Shown: positions 1 to 6,621 of the stretch, one piece after another
Position numbering within the stretch: the first letter of the stretch is position 1
Layout: each line of letters starts with the position of its first letter
Assembly (NCBI GenBank): GCA_013298375.1
Contig: JAAFHM010000148.1
Span: 1 to 10,143 of the forward strand
Reading direction: 5' to 3'
DNA length: 10,143 nt
From: Ignavibacteria bacterium
GTDB taxonomy: Bacteria > Bacteroidota > Ignavibacteria > Kapaibacteriales > UBA4661
Translations under genes and position numbers: made by a program
Notes under the pieces: model-generated
What the model was told of the DNA's origin: nothing
The model's input: the letters and a program-made list of their open reading frames with translations, nothing else
The model's database searches: none

Positions 1-471
1 CTTTTCATACTGTTCCGCCGCTACGGGGAGTTTATTTTGCGTGTAAAATACCGCGCCTGTGGAGTTCGTCAAAAAGCCTAAACCTCGCTTGTAATCACGC
101 TCCTCGTAGATTTTCCGAGCTTTTGCATAATAGTCTTCCGCGTCTTTGACCTTTGTTTGATTCAAAAGAATTGTCCCCAAAACGTGATACACACGCGCTC
201 CGACAAGTGCCGTGCCAAGATTACTCGTTTGCGCCAGTTTCTCTGCTTCTCGCACATACACAATAGCAGAATCCGGCTTGCCAAGCGTGTAATTCCAATA
301 CACACCCAAATCGCAAAGCGCACCAATTCTCGTGGTGTCGTGCTTGGCGGTGGCAATCACACGCCGCACGGAATCAGCCTGAGCGCGTGTTTGCAGAAAA
401 TTCCACTGCGCTTGAAGGCGTGGTACGGAGATTATCAAAACGACCACAACAAGGGATAAACGTAAGATCAT
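1..471 (-). CDS. TPR-repeat protein with signal peptide, partial (C-terminus beyond left edge)
   Basis: The minus strand is open from the ATG at 471 to the window edge, 157 codons without a stop. The first residues (MILRLSLVVVV..., ending SVPRLQAQ) make a clean signal peptide with likely cleavage after LQA or LQAQ. The mature part begins with ADSVRRVIATAKHDTTRIGAL and continues as helical pairs of TPR type, for example PDSAIVYVREAEKLA (about residues 63-77) and VKDAEDYYAKARKIYEERDY (about 110-130). In Bacteroidota such N-termini usually belong to TPR sensor histidine kinases or TPR adenylate cyclases; the output domain is outside the window, so the class is unknown. An in-frame ATG at 546 overlaps the preceding kinase stop (ATGA), has AAGG upstream and would add 25 residues. 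I prefer 471 because it gives a standard signal peptide. The gene probably shares a transcript with the kinase before it. Confidence 0.85.
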   Translation of the reverse strand, partial: MILRLSLVVVVLIISVPRLQAQWNFLQTRAQADSVRRVIATAKHDTTRIGALCDLGVYWNYTLGKPDSAIVYVREAEKLAQTSNLGTALVGARVYHVLGTILLNQTKVKDAEDYYAKARKIYEERDYKRGLGFLTNSTGAVFYTQNKLPVAAEQYEK

Positions 472-542
472 ATATTCCAAAATTATAGTGATGTTACCCT
501 GAATGTTTTTGCCGTCGATATTGAGCGACTTTGCTAACAATT

Positions 543-1976
543 TCATACACGACCTTTTGCCTCAAGAGGTAATTCCACAATAAACGTCGCGCCTTGCCCC
601 GGTGCGGATTCGTACCAAATACGTCCGCGCATACCATCGACAAGGCGTTTGGTAATTGCCAGTCCCAAGCCCAAACCTTCGTATTCACGGGTTTTGCTCC
701 CGTCATGCTGCAAAAATGGCGTAAAAAGAAGCTGCTCATCGTTGGTGTCAATGCCAATCCCAGTGTCGCTGACGGTAATGCGAAGGCTTTGATGGAGCGG
801 GAGCAACTCACACGTCAGACTGACCGAACCTCTTGCGGTGAATTTAATGGCATTCGAGAGCAGATGCCGCATAATATCTCGTGTGTGGTGCATATCCAGT
901 GTTGCATAGTCCTGATGATCGTTGCCGACGGAAACGCGAAATTCGAGACCTTTCTGTTCGGCAAGCGGGCGCATAGACCGCTCTATATCATTGACCAATG
1001 CTTGAACCTGCACCAGTTCAAACGAATACTGCACCGTGTTTGCCTGAAGGCTTGCCAAGGTGAGAATATTGGAAAAAATATCCATGAGGTTCTGCCCAGC
1101 AATGCCAATTTGTTGCAAAAATCCTTTGCTAAGTGCATCATCGCTTGGCAGACGGCTTGCAACGATTTCCGTAAATCCCATCACTGCCGTCAGGGGTGTG
1201 CGTACTTCGTGGCTCACGTTCCGCAAAAATTCGGTTTGCAGTTTTTTTGCTCCCTCGGCTTCTTGAATGGCGTTCTCCAGTTGCATATTTTGCCGTTCCA
1301 AATTACTATTGATATGCAGGATATTATCTTGTTGTTCTTGAAGGGTCTGTGTGGCAATGCGGATTTTTGCTTGCACCGAATCGCGCTCACCTTCGAGAAG
1401 TTGGAAGGCTTTTTGGCGTACCATTTCAGAATAGAAAAACGCTGATAATACCGCAATCAGAACGGCAGATTGCAATGCACCTGTCAGGATTCCAAGAAAT
1501 CGGGGGGCAAAAAGAACGGGAAATTGGATACCAAGCTCGTTTAAGACGATAAATATCGTAATAATCAGCAACGACAGCGCAACCGACCAGACCATAATAA
1601 CGCGGTTAAAAATCACCACCGCCAAAATTGCCGGTGCATACAACGCCGATAAAAAGAAGGAATACACTCCGCCCGTCAGACAAACACAAATCACGGTGAC
1701 AACAAACAAATACGCCATCAAAAGTATTGTCGGCAAACGGATTTTTTGACTCCATCGGAGGAGCGCAAGAATAGAGCAGGCAAACGCTACCGTGAATATC
1801 GAAAAATGCCCTAGAAGCAACGACCCGCTTGCATAATACAGCCCGGCGCAAACAAACGATATGCTGAGGATAATAAACACGGCAACAAGGAATAGCTGCG
1901 TTCGCTGATACTCCCACGAAGAAGTATCGGCGGCGATAGAGGAGGGGGTGAAAAACTCCAGCAGACGGGGTATCAT
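543..1976 (-). CDS. Membrane sensor histidine kinase with six-helix N-terminal domain (477 aa)
   Basis: Sensor kinase that would autophosphorylate on histidine in response to an unknown signal and pass the phosphate to a receiver domain. Residues about 28-181 hold roughly six hydrophobic helices (28-48, 55-73, 82-100, 104-123, 128-146, 158-181) with short loops, so sensing is probably within or at the membrane. A cytoplasmic coiled coil follows at about 185-248. The HisKA H-box is FLRNVSHEVRTPL with phospho-acceptor His256. The ATPase has the N-box LLSNAIKFT (Asn375), G1 box DTGIGI (Asp404), F-box LFTPF and G2 box EGLGLGLAI (about 433-441), so it looks catalytically intact. The six-helix domain is not one I can name. 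The start at 1976 is supported by AAGGA about 8 bases upstream. No receiver or DNA-binding domain is attached. Its end GATFIVELP matches both other kinases in the window. It overlaps or closely precedes the TPR gene. Confidence 0.93.
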   Translation of the reverse strand: MIPRLLEFFTPSSIAADTSSWEYQRTQLFLVAVFIILSISFVCAGLYYASGSLLLGHFSIFTVAFACSILALLRWSQKIRLPTILLMAYLFVVTVICVCLTGGVYSFFLSALYAPAILAVVIFNRVIMVWSVALSLLIITIFIVLNELGIQFPVLFAPRFLGILTGALQSAVLIAVLSAFFYSEMVRQKAFQLLEGERDSVQAKIRIATQTLQEQQDNILHINSNLERQNMQLENAIQEAEGAKKLQTEFLRNVSHEVRTPLTAVMGFTEIVASRLPSDDALSKGFLQQIGIAGQNLMDIFSNILTLASLQANTVQYSFELVQVQALVNDIERSMRPLAEQKGLEFRVSVGNDHQDYATLDMHHTRDIMRHLLSNAIKFTARGSVSLTCELLPLHQSLRITVSDTGIGIDTNDEQLLFTPFLQHDGSKTREYEGLGLGLAITKRLVDGMRGRIWYESAPGQGATFIVELPLEAKGRV

Positions 1977-2164
1977 ACAATTCTTCCTTGTGTTAAAAAT
2001 GGTGATGGTTTCGATGCCGTAGCATGAGGTAGTGCTTGGAGCATCGGTGGAAGCACTTCAGAGTGAAAAGCAAGAAAATACAACGATACTTCGGATCTGA
2101 CTCTCCATCAGATTGTGTGCGGTTCCCCTTACATCCATCCATCTAAAATTTTACTCTTGTTCGC
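1977..2164. other. Intergenic leader upstream of the membrane kinase
   Basis: The 188 bases between the stop of the receiver-kinase gene and the start of the membrane kinase hold no gene I can support. They contain two inverted repeats: 7-bp arms AGTGCTT/AAGCACT at 2031-2037 and 2051-2057, and 6-bp arms ATCTGA/TCAGAT at 2095-2100 and 2108-2113. Neither is followed by a T-run on the minus strand, so they are not obvious intrinsic terminators. The gap is long enough for a separate promoter for the membrane kinase, but I cannot point to one. Confidence 0.4.
2031..2057. repeat. 7-bp inverted repeat in the kinase leader
   Basis: AGTGCTT at 2031-2037 is the exact reverse complement of AAGCACT at 2051-2057, with a 13-base spacer. 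It lies 55-81 bases upstream of the membrane kinase start. It could be a protein-binding site or an RNA hairpin in the 5' leader; there is no T-run to make it a terminator. An arm of this length can occur by chance. Confidence 0.3.
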
Positions 2165-3331
2165 TCACAGAGACGGCAGTTCGACAATAAACGTTGCCCC
2201 ATGTCCAAATTCTGATTCACACCACACACGCCCGTTCATTGCCTCGACCATTTTTTTGACGATGCTGAGTCCCAGTCCGCTACTGTGTTCGCCACCCGTC
2301 GGCTGCGCTGAAAGGCGGGCGAATTTCCCAAAAAGTTTTGCTTTATCGTCTTCAGTTAAGCCCGGTCCTTGGTCTTGAATTTCGATGCGTATAGCGTTCT
2401 CATGCCGACGCACCCGCACAAACACCTCTTTGCCTGTTGGTGAGTATTTCACCGCATTGGAAATAAGATTATCCAAGACCTGATGCAAGCGGCGCTCATC
2501 GGCACGAGCCATCATGCCTTCGGGGGCATCGCAATGGAGGGCAATATTCTTGTCGGTGGCGCGTTGGCGATAATCTCCAACGACAAACCCCACCATCATG
2601 CTCATATCCATGGCCGTTAGCGTGAGTTCCATCGCGCCGGATTCGAGCCAATGGTCGTCCAGAAGCCCTTTGACGAGTTCCAGCATATTCGTCGCGGTTT
2701 GGTGAATAAGCCCCGCAAACTGTTGGTAATCTTGTAAGGAAATGTCGAAACCACTGCTCGGTTTCATCATCTCGGTTATCCCCAAGACCGCACTAATGGG
2801 GTTCTTAAGGTCGTGCGAGACAATGCCCATGATGTCGTTTTTTTCGGCATTGAGCGCCGAAACCCGCTCCAATGCTGCTTCGAGTTCCGCATTTTTGGTG
2901 GAAAGGTTGTATTGTTCAAAACAAAGCCGAATAGTTTCCAAGAGTTCGGAATCTTCCCACGGCTTACCGACGAAGCGATAAATCGCGCCGTTATTGACAC
3001 TATCAACAATTTCTTTTATATCGGTGTAGCCAGTGAGCGTGACGCGGACGGCGTTGGGGAGGATTTTGCGGCTTTCGCCAAGGAATTGCGCTCCGGTCAT
3101 GCCGGGCATACGCTGGTCGGCAACGATGACTTGTGGCGAATAGCCGCCACGCAAGATGTCAAGCGCTTGCTGACCGGATTCGGCGGTGAGAACGTGAAAG
3201 TGCGGTGAAAAAAGGCTGTTCAAAAGAAGTAAAATCCCGGGTTCGTCGTCAACAACCAACAATTTCTTTTCATTGGTGGTCGTTGTTTCAAGGTTTGTAC
3301 TGGTTGTTTCGGATTTTTTGATTTTGAGCAT
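2165..3331 (-). CDS. Soluble receiver-histidine kinase fusion (388 aa)
   Basis: Receiver domain fused in front of a histidine kinase core, with no signal peptide or membrane segment, so it should act in the cytoplasm and take input from another kinase. Residues about 22-138 are the receiver: acidic pair in VVDDEP (Asp28, Asp29), phospho-acceptor Asp72 in VADQRMPGMTG, switch Thr in LTGYTD and the conserved Lys in GKPWE. The form IKEIVDSVNNGAIYRFVGKPW resembles RpfG/HupR-type receivers. A short helix leads to HisKA (GIVSHDLKNPI, His173). The ATPase has the N-box LISNAVKYSP (Asn292), G1 DQGPGL (Asp320) and G2 SGLGLSI (about 352-357). The open frame extends to a GTG at 3397, but the ATG at 3331 is preferred: the extra residues are not receiver-like and a possible promoter box lies between the two. 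The last 59 residues match the TPR-PAS kinase at 50 positions. It is encoded upstream of the membrane kinase on the same strand. Confidence 0.93.
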   Translation of the reverse strand: MLKIKKSETTSTNLETTTTNEKKLLVVDDEPGILLLLNSLFSPHFHVLTAESGQQALDILRGGYSPQVIVADQRMPGMTGAQFLGESRKILPNAVRVTLTGYTDIKEIVDSVNNGAIYRFVGKPWEDSELLETIRLCFEQYNLSTKNAELEAALERVSALNAEKNDIMGIVSHDLKNPISAVLGITEMMKPSSGFDISLQDYQQFAGLIHQTATNMLELVKGLLDDHWLESGAMELTLTAMDMSMMVGFVVGDYRQRATDKNIALHCDAPEGMMARADERRLHQVLDNLISNAVKYSPTGKEVFVRVRRHENAIRIEIQDQGPGLTEDDKAKLFGKFARLSAQPTGGEHSSGLGLSIVKKMVEAMNGRVWCESEFGHGATFIVELPSL

Positions 3332-3378
3332 AGAGTAGCACAAAAAACACGTTGCAGAAAGAGTGGTACATTGCTCCC

Positions 3379-3386
3379 CAAAGATA
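3379..3386 (-). promoter_or_regulatory. Possible Bacteroidota-type -7 box for the receiver-kinase gene
   Basis: On the minus strand these bases read TATCTTTG, an exact match to the TAnnTTTG box of the Bacteroidota primary sigma factor. Transcription would start about 40 bases before the ATG at 3331, which favours that start over the GTG at 3397. I see no convincing TTTG-type -33 element at the usual spacing, so this is tentative. Confidence 0.3.
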
Positions 3387-3527
3387 CGATAAATCACAAT
3401 GATATGCTAGAGAACCCACGACAATATTAGGGCAATCGCATGAAAATTTCAAGCCCTTATCAATCCTTGCTCCGTTGAAGAATGGGCTGTAATCCACTTT
3501 CTCCGAGGAGCGGCTGACTGGGCGAAA

Positions 3528-3548
3528 GCATCGAAACATTTTCGGTGC
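3528..3548. repeat. Hairpin-forming inverted repeat, unassigned
   Basis: GCATCGAAA (3528-3536) pairs with TTTCGGTGC (3540-3548) with one wobble pair around a three-base loop. There is no following T-run on either strand, so it is not a typical terminator. It sits next to the self-complementary CTCCGAGGAG (3501-3510), and both might belong to one structured transcript. Confidence 0.3.
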
Positions 3549-3651
3549 AACGACATCCCGCAAAACGGAATACCATGTTCACCCTTGTCCAATGGAGATG
3601 GTTTTTTCTAGTTCTCAGTATAGAAGTGCTACAGCCGTCATATTGCTAAAC

Positions 3652-3667
3652 TGATGTATAGTCTGGT
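3652..3667 (+). repeat. Left copy of 16-bp imperfect direct repeat flanking the esterase
   Basis: TGATGTATAGTCTGGT, matching TGATGTATAGTTTGGT at 4823-4838 in 15 of 16 positions and the same orientation. It ends one base before the esterase stop codon. With the right copy it brackets the AT-rich esterase gene almost exactly. Chance cannot be excluded for a single pair of this length in 10 kb. Confidence 0.45.
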
Positions 3668-3668
3668 G

Positions 3669-4814
3669 TTATTGTTTTATGACTTTGAAAATTTGTCGTA
3701 TGCTACCTTCAAATTCTATAAAATACATTCCTGCTGGTATATTATTTAACTCAATTACTGTCTCTTTTGCATTAAGAATTCCCGATAATAACGCTGTTCC
3801 TTTCGAGTCGTAAATTTTATATCCAGCCCCCAATAAATGTACACCAACATTGATAGTAATAGATTTACTCGTTGGATTAGGATAAATATTTATCCTCGGC
3901 AATTCGTCGTTTTTTACTCCAACGGTCGTTACACAGTCAGAAAAATATTTTTTCACGTACTCTCTTTGCGTCGTACTTGTTGAATGCATTGCATTACCTT
4001 TTACGTGAACAACATTCCCAGATAAATACGAATATTCCGTAATTGCAGGGTTTCCCGTCGTTATTCCGGACGCTCCTATACTGCCTGTGTGCCCTTTGTA
4101 GGCCGCGATATTGAAAGCAGCAGTTTCAGCAGGTAAAAAGTTTACACCGACAGCAGATGAGCCACCTAAGTACGGAATTAAGTTGTCGTTATCATTGCTG
4201 ATGCTTAAATATTTTCGTGTAGTTAAAGGATTAACCAATGTATTGTAACCACAGAAAGAAGCACTTGGATCGGTGGTACTACTTGGTTTGTAAAAACCTC
4301 CCGAATGATATTGTGCTTCATTGAGATGCGAGACAATCGCACAGATAATATCAATACCGGGATTACTGTTTTCAATAAACACTCTATTTGCAAGCCCCGC
4401 ACCGTTAGAGCTTCCTACAATTCTGATTTTATTTGGATTAACATTGGTGTAGCGTTGCACATTAGTAACAAGGTCATTGACCATTTCAATATCGGGAGCA
4501 TCACTAGTTTCAGCGCAAATATTCCAACTATTGAGATACCCGGTTGGTGCGATAAGGATATGACATTCTAGCGTGCTTCTAAACTGGTTAACCATACCTG
4601 CTCCATTACCGCCGTTGCCGTGAAGCAATACACACACGGGAAAACCACCTTGCGGTACCGCGCCCGTTGGAACGAAAATGTTCATTGGATAGGTATATCC
4701 GTTCGGTTGTTGTGACCAACTCTTGGTAATACTAATACTTGTGCTTGAAGTCAAATTCTGGGAAAACCCAATCAGAGGGCAGAATAGGAGTACGGTTATG
4801 AATGCTTTAATCAT
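3669..4814 (-). CDS. Secreted PHB-depolymerase/feruloyl-esterase-like hydrolase with T9SS sorting domain (381 aa)
   Basis: Predicted extracellular alpha/beta-hydrolase that would cleave ester bonds in a polymer or plant-derived ester; the substrate cannot be read from the sequence. Residues 1-19 are a signal peptide (MIKAFITVLLF...GFSQ). The catalytic domain (about 35-295) has the oxyanion motif LLHGNGG (His65), nucleophile motif GSSNGAG (Ser136), probable acid Asp210 in NDNDNLIPYLGG, at the place of the family's GTAD-PY motif, and probable catalytic His277 in GNAMHS. This is the pattern of the LpqC/PHB-depolymerase group (COG3509). Residues about 308-381 form a T9SS type A sorting domain: INIYPNPTSK, IYDSKG, IPAGMYFIEFEG. 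So the protein should cross the outer membrane and be anchored or released there. The open frame continues to ATGs at 4853 and 4919; the 4814 start gives the shortest, cleanest signal peptide, with 4853 the main alternative. Spot counts of 27% and 40% G+C in two 60-base lines, against 55% in a kinase line, suggest foreign origin. Confidence 0.88.
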   Translation of the reverse strand: MIKAFITVLLFCPLIGFSQNLTSSTSISITKSWSQQPNGYTYPMNIFVPTGAVPQGGFPVCVLLHGNGGNGAGMVNQFRSTLECHILIAPTGYLNSWNICAETSDAPDIEMVNDLVTNVQRYTNVNPNKIRIVGSSNGAGLANRVFIENSNPGIDIICAIVSHLNEAQYHSGGFYKPSSTTDPSASFCGYNTLVNPLTTRKYLSISNDNDNLIPYLGGSSAVGVNFLPAETAAFNIAAYKGHTGSIGASGITTGNPAITEYSYLSGNVVHVKGNAMHSTSTTQREYVKKYFSDCVTTVGVKNDELPRINIYPNPTSKSITINVGVHLLGAGYKIYDSKGTALLSGILNAKETVIELNNIPAGMYFIEFEGSIRQIFKVIKQ

Positions 4815-4822
4815 TGTTGCAG

Positions 4823-4838
4823 TGATGTATAGTTTGGT
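4823..4838 (+). repeat. Right copy of 16-bp imperfect direct repeat flanking the esterase
   Basis: TGATGTATAGTTTGGT, lying 9 bases before the preferred esterase start codon (minus strand). It differs by one base from the copy at 3652-3667. If the longer start at 4853 is used, this copy is inside the coding region. Confidence 0.45.
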
Positions 4839-4905
4839 CGTTTGGTTTTTCATTTCATCGCTTGAGTTCAAGGAATAATCATGTGCAAATATACCCCCAA
4901 AACGC

Positions 4906-4935
4906 CGCAAAGACAGCACGTTTGCCGTCTTTGCG
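4906..4935 (-). terminator. Hairpin, probable terminator of the Uma2/DUF2807/small-protein group
   Basis: CGCAAAGAC (4906-4914) is the exact reverse complement of GTCTTTGCG (4927-4935). After one mismatch, GCA/TGC continues the stem to a 4-base loop. It lies 13 bases after the stop of the small membrane protein gene and is followed on the minus strand by GCGTTTT, a short T-run, so it may end that transcript. The T-run is weak. An overlapping alternative hairpin, 4911-4918 with 4937-4944, would compete with it. Confidence 0.5.
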
Positions 4936-4947
4936 ATGCTGTCTGCA

Positions 4948-5205
4948 TCATTTTTCCAACTGCTTCTGTTCCAAAAGATAAATCTCCAGTTCTAATTTCC
5001 GAATTTCCAACTCGGTTTCTTTTTCACGCAGCGCCAATGTGCGCTCGGCAATGTCCATTTCTCGCGCCTCGTTATTGTCTTCGCGGAGCATCCGCTTTTC
5101 ATTGATACGCAAGTGTTTGTAGCCAAGGATAAATGCGCCTATAACGGTGGGGAAGCCGAGTAAGCCTATCACCATTTCGATAATACTTTGAATTTCGTGG
5201 CTCAT
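4948..5205 (-). CDS. Small one-helix membrane protein with coiled-coil tail (85 aa)
   Basis: I do not recognise a family. Residues about 8-29 are hydrophobic (IIEMVIGLLGFPTVIGAFIL), enough for one membrane helix near the N-terminus. From about residue 35 to the end the protein is very rich in Glu, Lys, Arg and Leu (AERTLALREKETELEIRKLELE) and should form a cytoplasmic or periplasmic coiled coil. The overall plan, a short N-terminal helix followed by a charged coiled coil, resembles phage-shock protein PspB, and it sits 53 bases after a DUF2807 gene, a domain often found near PspC genes in Bacteroidota. The PspB link is only an analogy; I see no shared residues. No Shine-Dalgarno sequence precedes the ATG. 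It is probably the last gene of its transcript, before the hairpin at 4906-4935. Confidence 0.7.
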   Translation of the reverse strand: MSHEIQSIIEMVIGLLGFPTVIGAFILGYKHLRINEKRMLREDNNEAREMDIAERTLALREKETELEIRKLELEIYLLEQKQLEK

Positions 5206-5258
5206 AGCGAGAAGAAAATTTCGTGATGAAAAAGTTGCAAATGAGGGTGTGAAGCGCC

Positions 5259-5930
5259 TTAGCGCTGCACAAGTGAACCACTGCCGCGAATAGATTTGGT
5301 AATGCTTGATGTGCCTTTGTAGTAAACGTCGCCACTGCCACTAATTTGCGCGTTGAGCGTTTGCTTTGCAAAGACCGTTGCATTGCCGGAGCCGGAAACC
5401 CGCACTGTTACGTCGTCCGCTTCGAGGCTTTCTGATTTGACATTGCCGCTTCCGCTAATGCGGATTTCATGCCGACCTGCTTTGCCGCCTCGGAAGCGAA
5501 TATCACCGCTTCCGCTAATCCCTGTCAGCATTTCTTTCGCATCAAAATTACTTTCCACATTCACCGAGCCGCTTCCGCTAATTTCTACGCCTTCGAGAGT
5601 GGGATTGGTGATGATAAATTTGAGGTGAACGTTGTTCCATGAGCCTTTCGCCATGCCGAGTGTGATGGTACCGTTTTCGCCGACTTCGGTGCGGACATCT
5701 TCGATGATGTTGTCGTCTGCTTCGACGCGGACTTCGCGTTTGTCGCCTTTGGTGATAACTACATCGCCACTACCCGTAAGTCGAACTTTGGAGAATGCTG
5801 GCACTTCGCGGACATCGGAAATAATTTTGCCGGAGCCGCTTTTGCCCCAGAATTGTGCATGAGCGGGTAGTGCGGCGATAACGCTAAACGCAAGGACGAG
5901 TGCGCTTTTGAGGAGGTATTGCGGTTTCAT
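5259..5930 (-). CDS. Secreted DUF2807 (head GIN domain) protein (223 aa)
   Basis: Residues 1-25 are a signal peptide (MKPQYLLKS...ALPAHA, cleavage before Gln26), so the protein acts in the periplasm or on the surface. The rest is the DUF2807 'putative auto-transporter adhesin, head GIN' fold, a repetitive beta structure. The repeat is easy to see: GSG turns at about residues 53, 119, 140, 160, 180, 198 and 216, the last five 18-20 residues apart, as in ISGSGDIRF, ISGSGNVKS and VSGSGNATV. The opening VREVPAFSKVRLTGSGDVVITKGD is typical of the family. No biochemical role is established for these proteins; an adhesin or envelope-stress role is only suggested. The frame is open to 6023, overlapping the Uma2 gene, but the ATG at 5930 gives a proper signal peptide. 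It lies 79 bases after Uma2 and 53 before the small membrane protein gene. Confidence 0.92.
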   Translation of the reverse strand: MKPQYLLKSALVLAFSVIAALPAHAQFWGKSGSGKIISDVREVPAFSKVRLTGSGDVVITKGDKREVRVEADDNIIEDVRTEVGENGTITLGMAKGSWNNVHLKFIITNPTLEGVEISGSGSVNVESNFDAKEMLTGISGSGDIRFRGGKAGRHEIRISGSGNVKSESLEADDVTVRVSGSGNATVFAKQTLNAQISGSGDVYYKGTSSITKSIRGSGSLVQR

Positions 5931-6009
5931 AACGGTAGAAGAAAAGGTCAATAAAAAAAGGATTCCCCAAGAACTACGCAAATACACGCCAAAAGGTTGC
6001 AAAAGGAAG

Positions 6010-6621
6010 TTAAACGCCCTCAAAAACGCTTTCCAGTGTCATTTCAAAACCTTCGAGTGTGAAAGAGCCCACCATATCGTGGTTTTCGGCATACAGTTCG
6101 CGTAATTCAAAATCACGTTCCGAACTCGTATAGATTTCAACTGAATGAGTACGAGCATCCACAAGCCAGTATTCATGCACTCCGCAGCGCTCGTAGAGTT
6201 TCATTTTATCTCCTCGGTCGCGTTCTACCGTTCCCATGCTGACGACCTCGACAACAAGATCTGGTGCGCCTTGCACATACTCTCCCGTTGCCACATCGCC
6301 TCGCTTGGCGGCGATAAAAAACACATCCGGTTGCAAGACGTTTTCATCATCCAAGGCAACGTCAGCAGGGGCAAAAAAGACTTCGCCAAGGTGATTTGCA
6401 ATGGCGAAAGAATCCATTAGTCGAAAGATATTTTTGACGATGCGCTGATGTGCAAGCGAAGGTGCAGAGCGTTTCACAATTTTTCCATGGAGTAGTTCGT
6501 AGAACAGCGTTTCGTCCTCGAAATCCAACGCACGAAACTCTTGTGCCGTCAAAAGCCGTACAGAGGAAATCTGCGCAGAAGCGTCTATTAAAGCGGTGTC
6601 GGGAGTAAGAAGCGTTTCCAT
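6010..6621 (-). CDS. Uma2-family (DUF820) PD-(D/E)xK nuclease-like protein (203 aa)
   Basis: A member of the Uma2/DUF820 family, predicted by fold to be a Mg-dependent nuclease of the PD-(D/E)xK type; its true substrate is unknown. The family pattern is complete: an N-terminal LTAQEFRAL segment and LLHGKIVKRSAPSLAHQRIV (about 43-62), Asp99 in LQPDVFF, Glu125 in APDLVVEVVS, then RDRGDKMKLYERCGVHEYWLVD (about 134-155) with the expected lysines Lys139 and Lys141. The length fits the family, and no active-site residue appears lost. The ATG at 6621 has AAGG about 8 bases upstream. These genes occur in many scattered copies in some genomes and are often thought to be mobile. It is the first gene of the minus-strand group and is transcribed divergently from the large sensor kinase. 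Confidence 0.92.
   Translation of the reverse strand: METLLTPDTALIDASAQISSVRLLTAQEFRALDFEDETLFYELLHGKIVKRSAPSLAHQRIVKNIFRLMDSFAIANHLGEVFFAPADVALDDENVLQPDVFFIAAKRGDVATGEYVQGAPDLVVEVVSMGTVERDRGDKMKLYERCGVHEYWLVDARTHSVEIYTSSERDFELRELYAENHDMVGSFTLEGFEMTLESVFEGV

Larger units (their letters stand above)
3398..3668. other. Gene-poor stretch between esterase and receiver-kinase
   Basis: No reading frame here looks like a protein: the longest (minus strand, 3563 to 3288) runs into the receiver-kinase gene in another frame and has no recognisable motif. The stretch contains a hairpin at 3528-3548 (9-bp arms GCATCGAAA/TTTCGGTGC with one G-T pair, 3-base loop), a small self-complementary element CTCCGAGGAG at 3501-3510, and one copy of a direct repeat at 3652-3667. 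It could hold a leader, a small RNA or a gene remnant; I cannot decide between these. Confidence 0.4.

Noticed and set aside
594..1445. 283-codon open frame on the plus strand
   Set aside because: It is antisense to the well-supported membrane kinase, shows no motif, and has the Cys/His-rich composition of a shadow frame.
3332..3397. N-terminal extension of the receiver-kinase to the GTG at 3397
   Set aside because: GTG start, Cys-rich residues unlike a receiver, and a possible promoter box inside it; the ATG at 3331 is more likely.
3288..3563. 91-codon minus-strand frame spanning the receiver-kinase start
   Set aside because: Overlaps the start of a certain gene in another frame, has no known motif and no ribosome site; noted as part of the gene-free stretch.
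5253..5266. 5-bp hairpin AGCGC/GCGCT at the end of the DUF2807 gene as a terminator
   Set aside because: Short stem containing the stop codon and no T-run on the minus strand; transcription probably continues into the small membrane protein gene.
5931..6023. N-terminal extension of the DUF2807 protein to 6023
   Set aside because: It would put 31 residues before a complete signal peptide and overlap the Uma2 gene.
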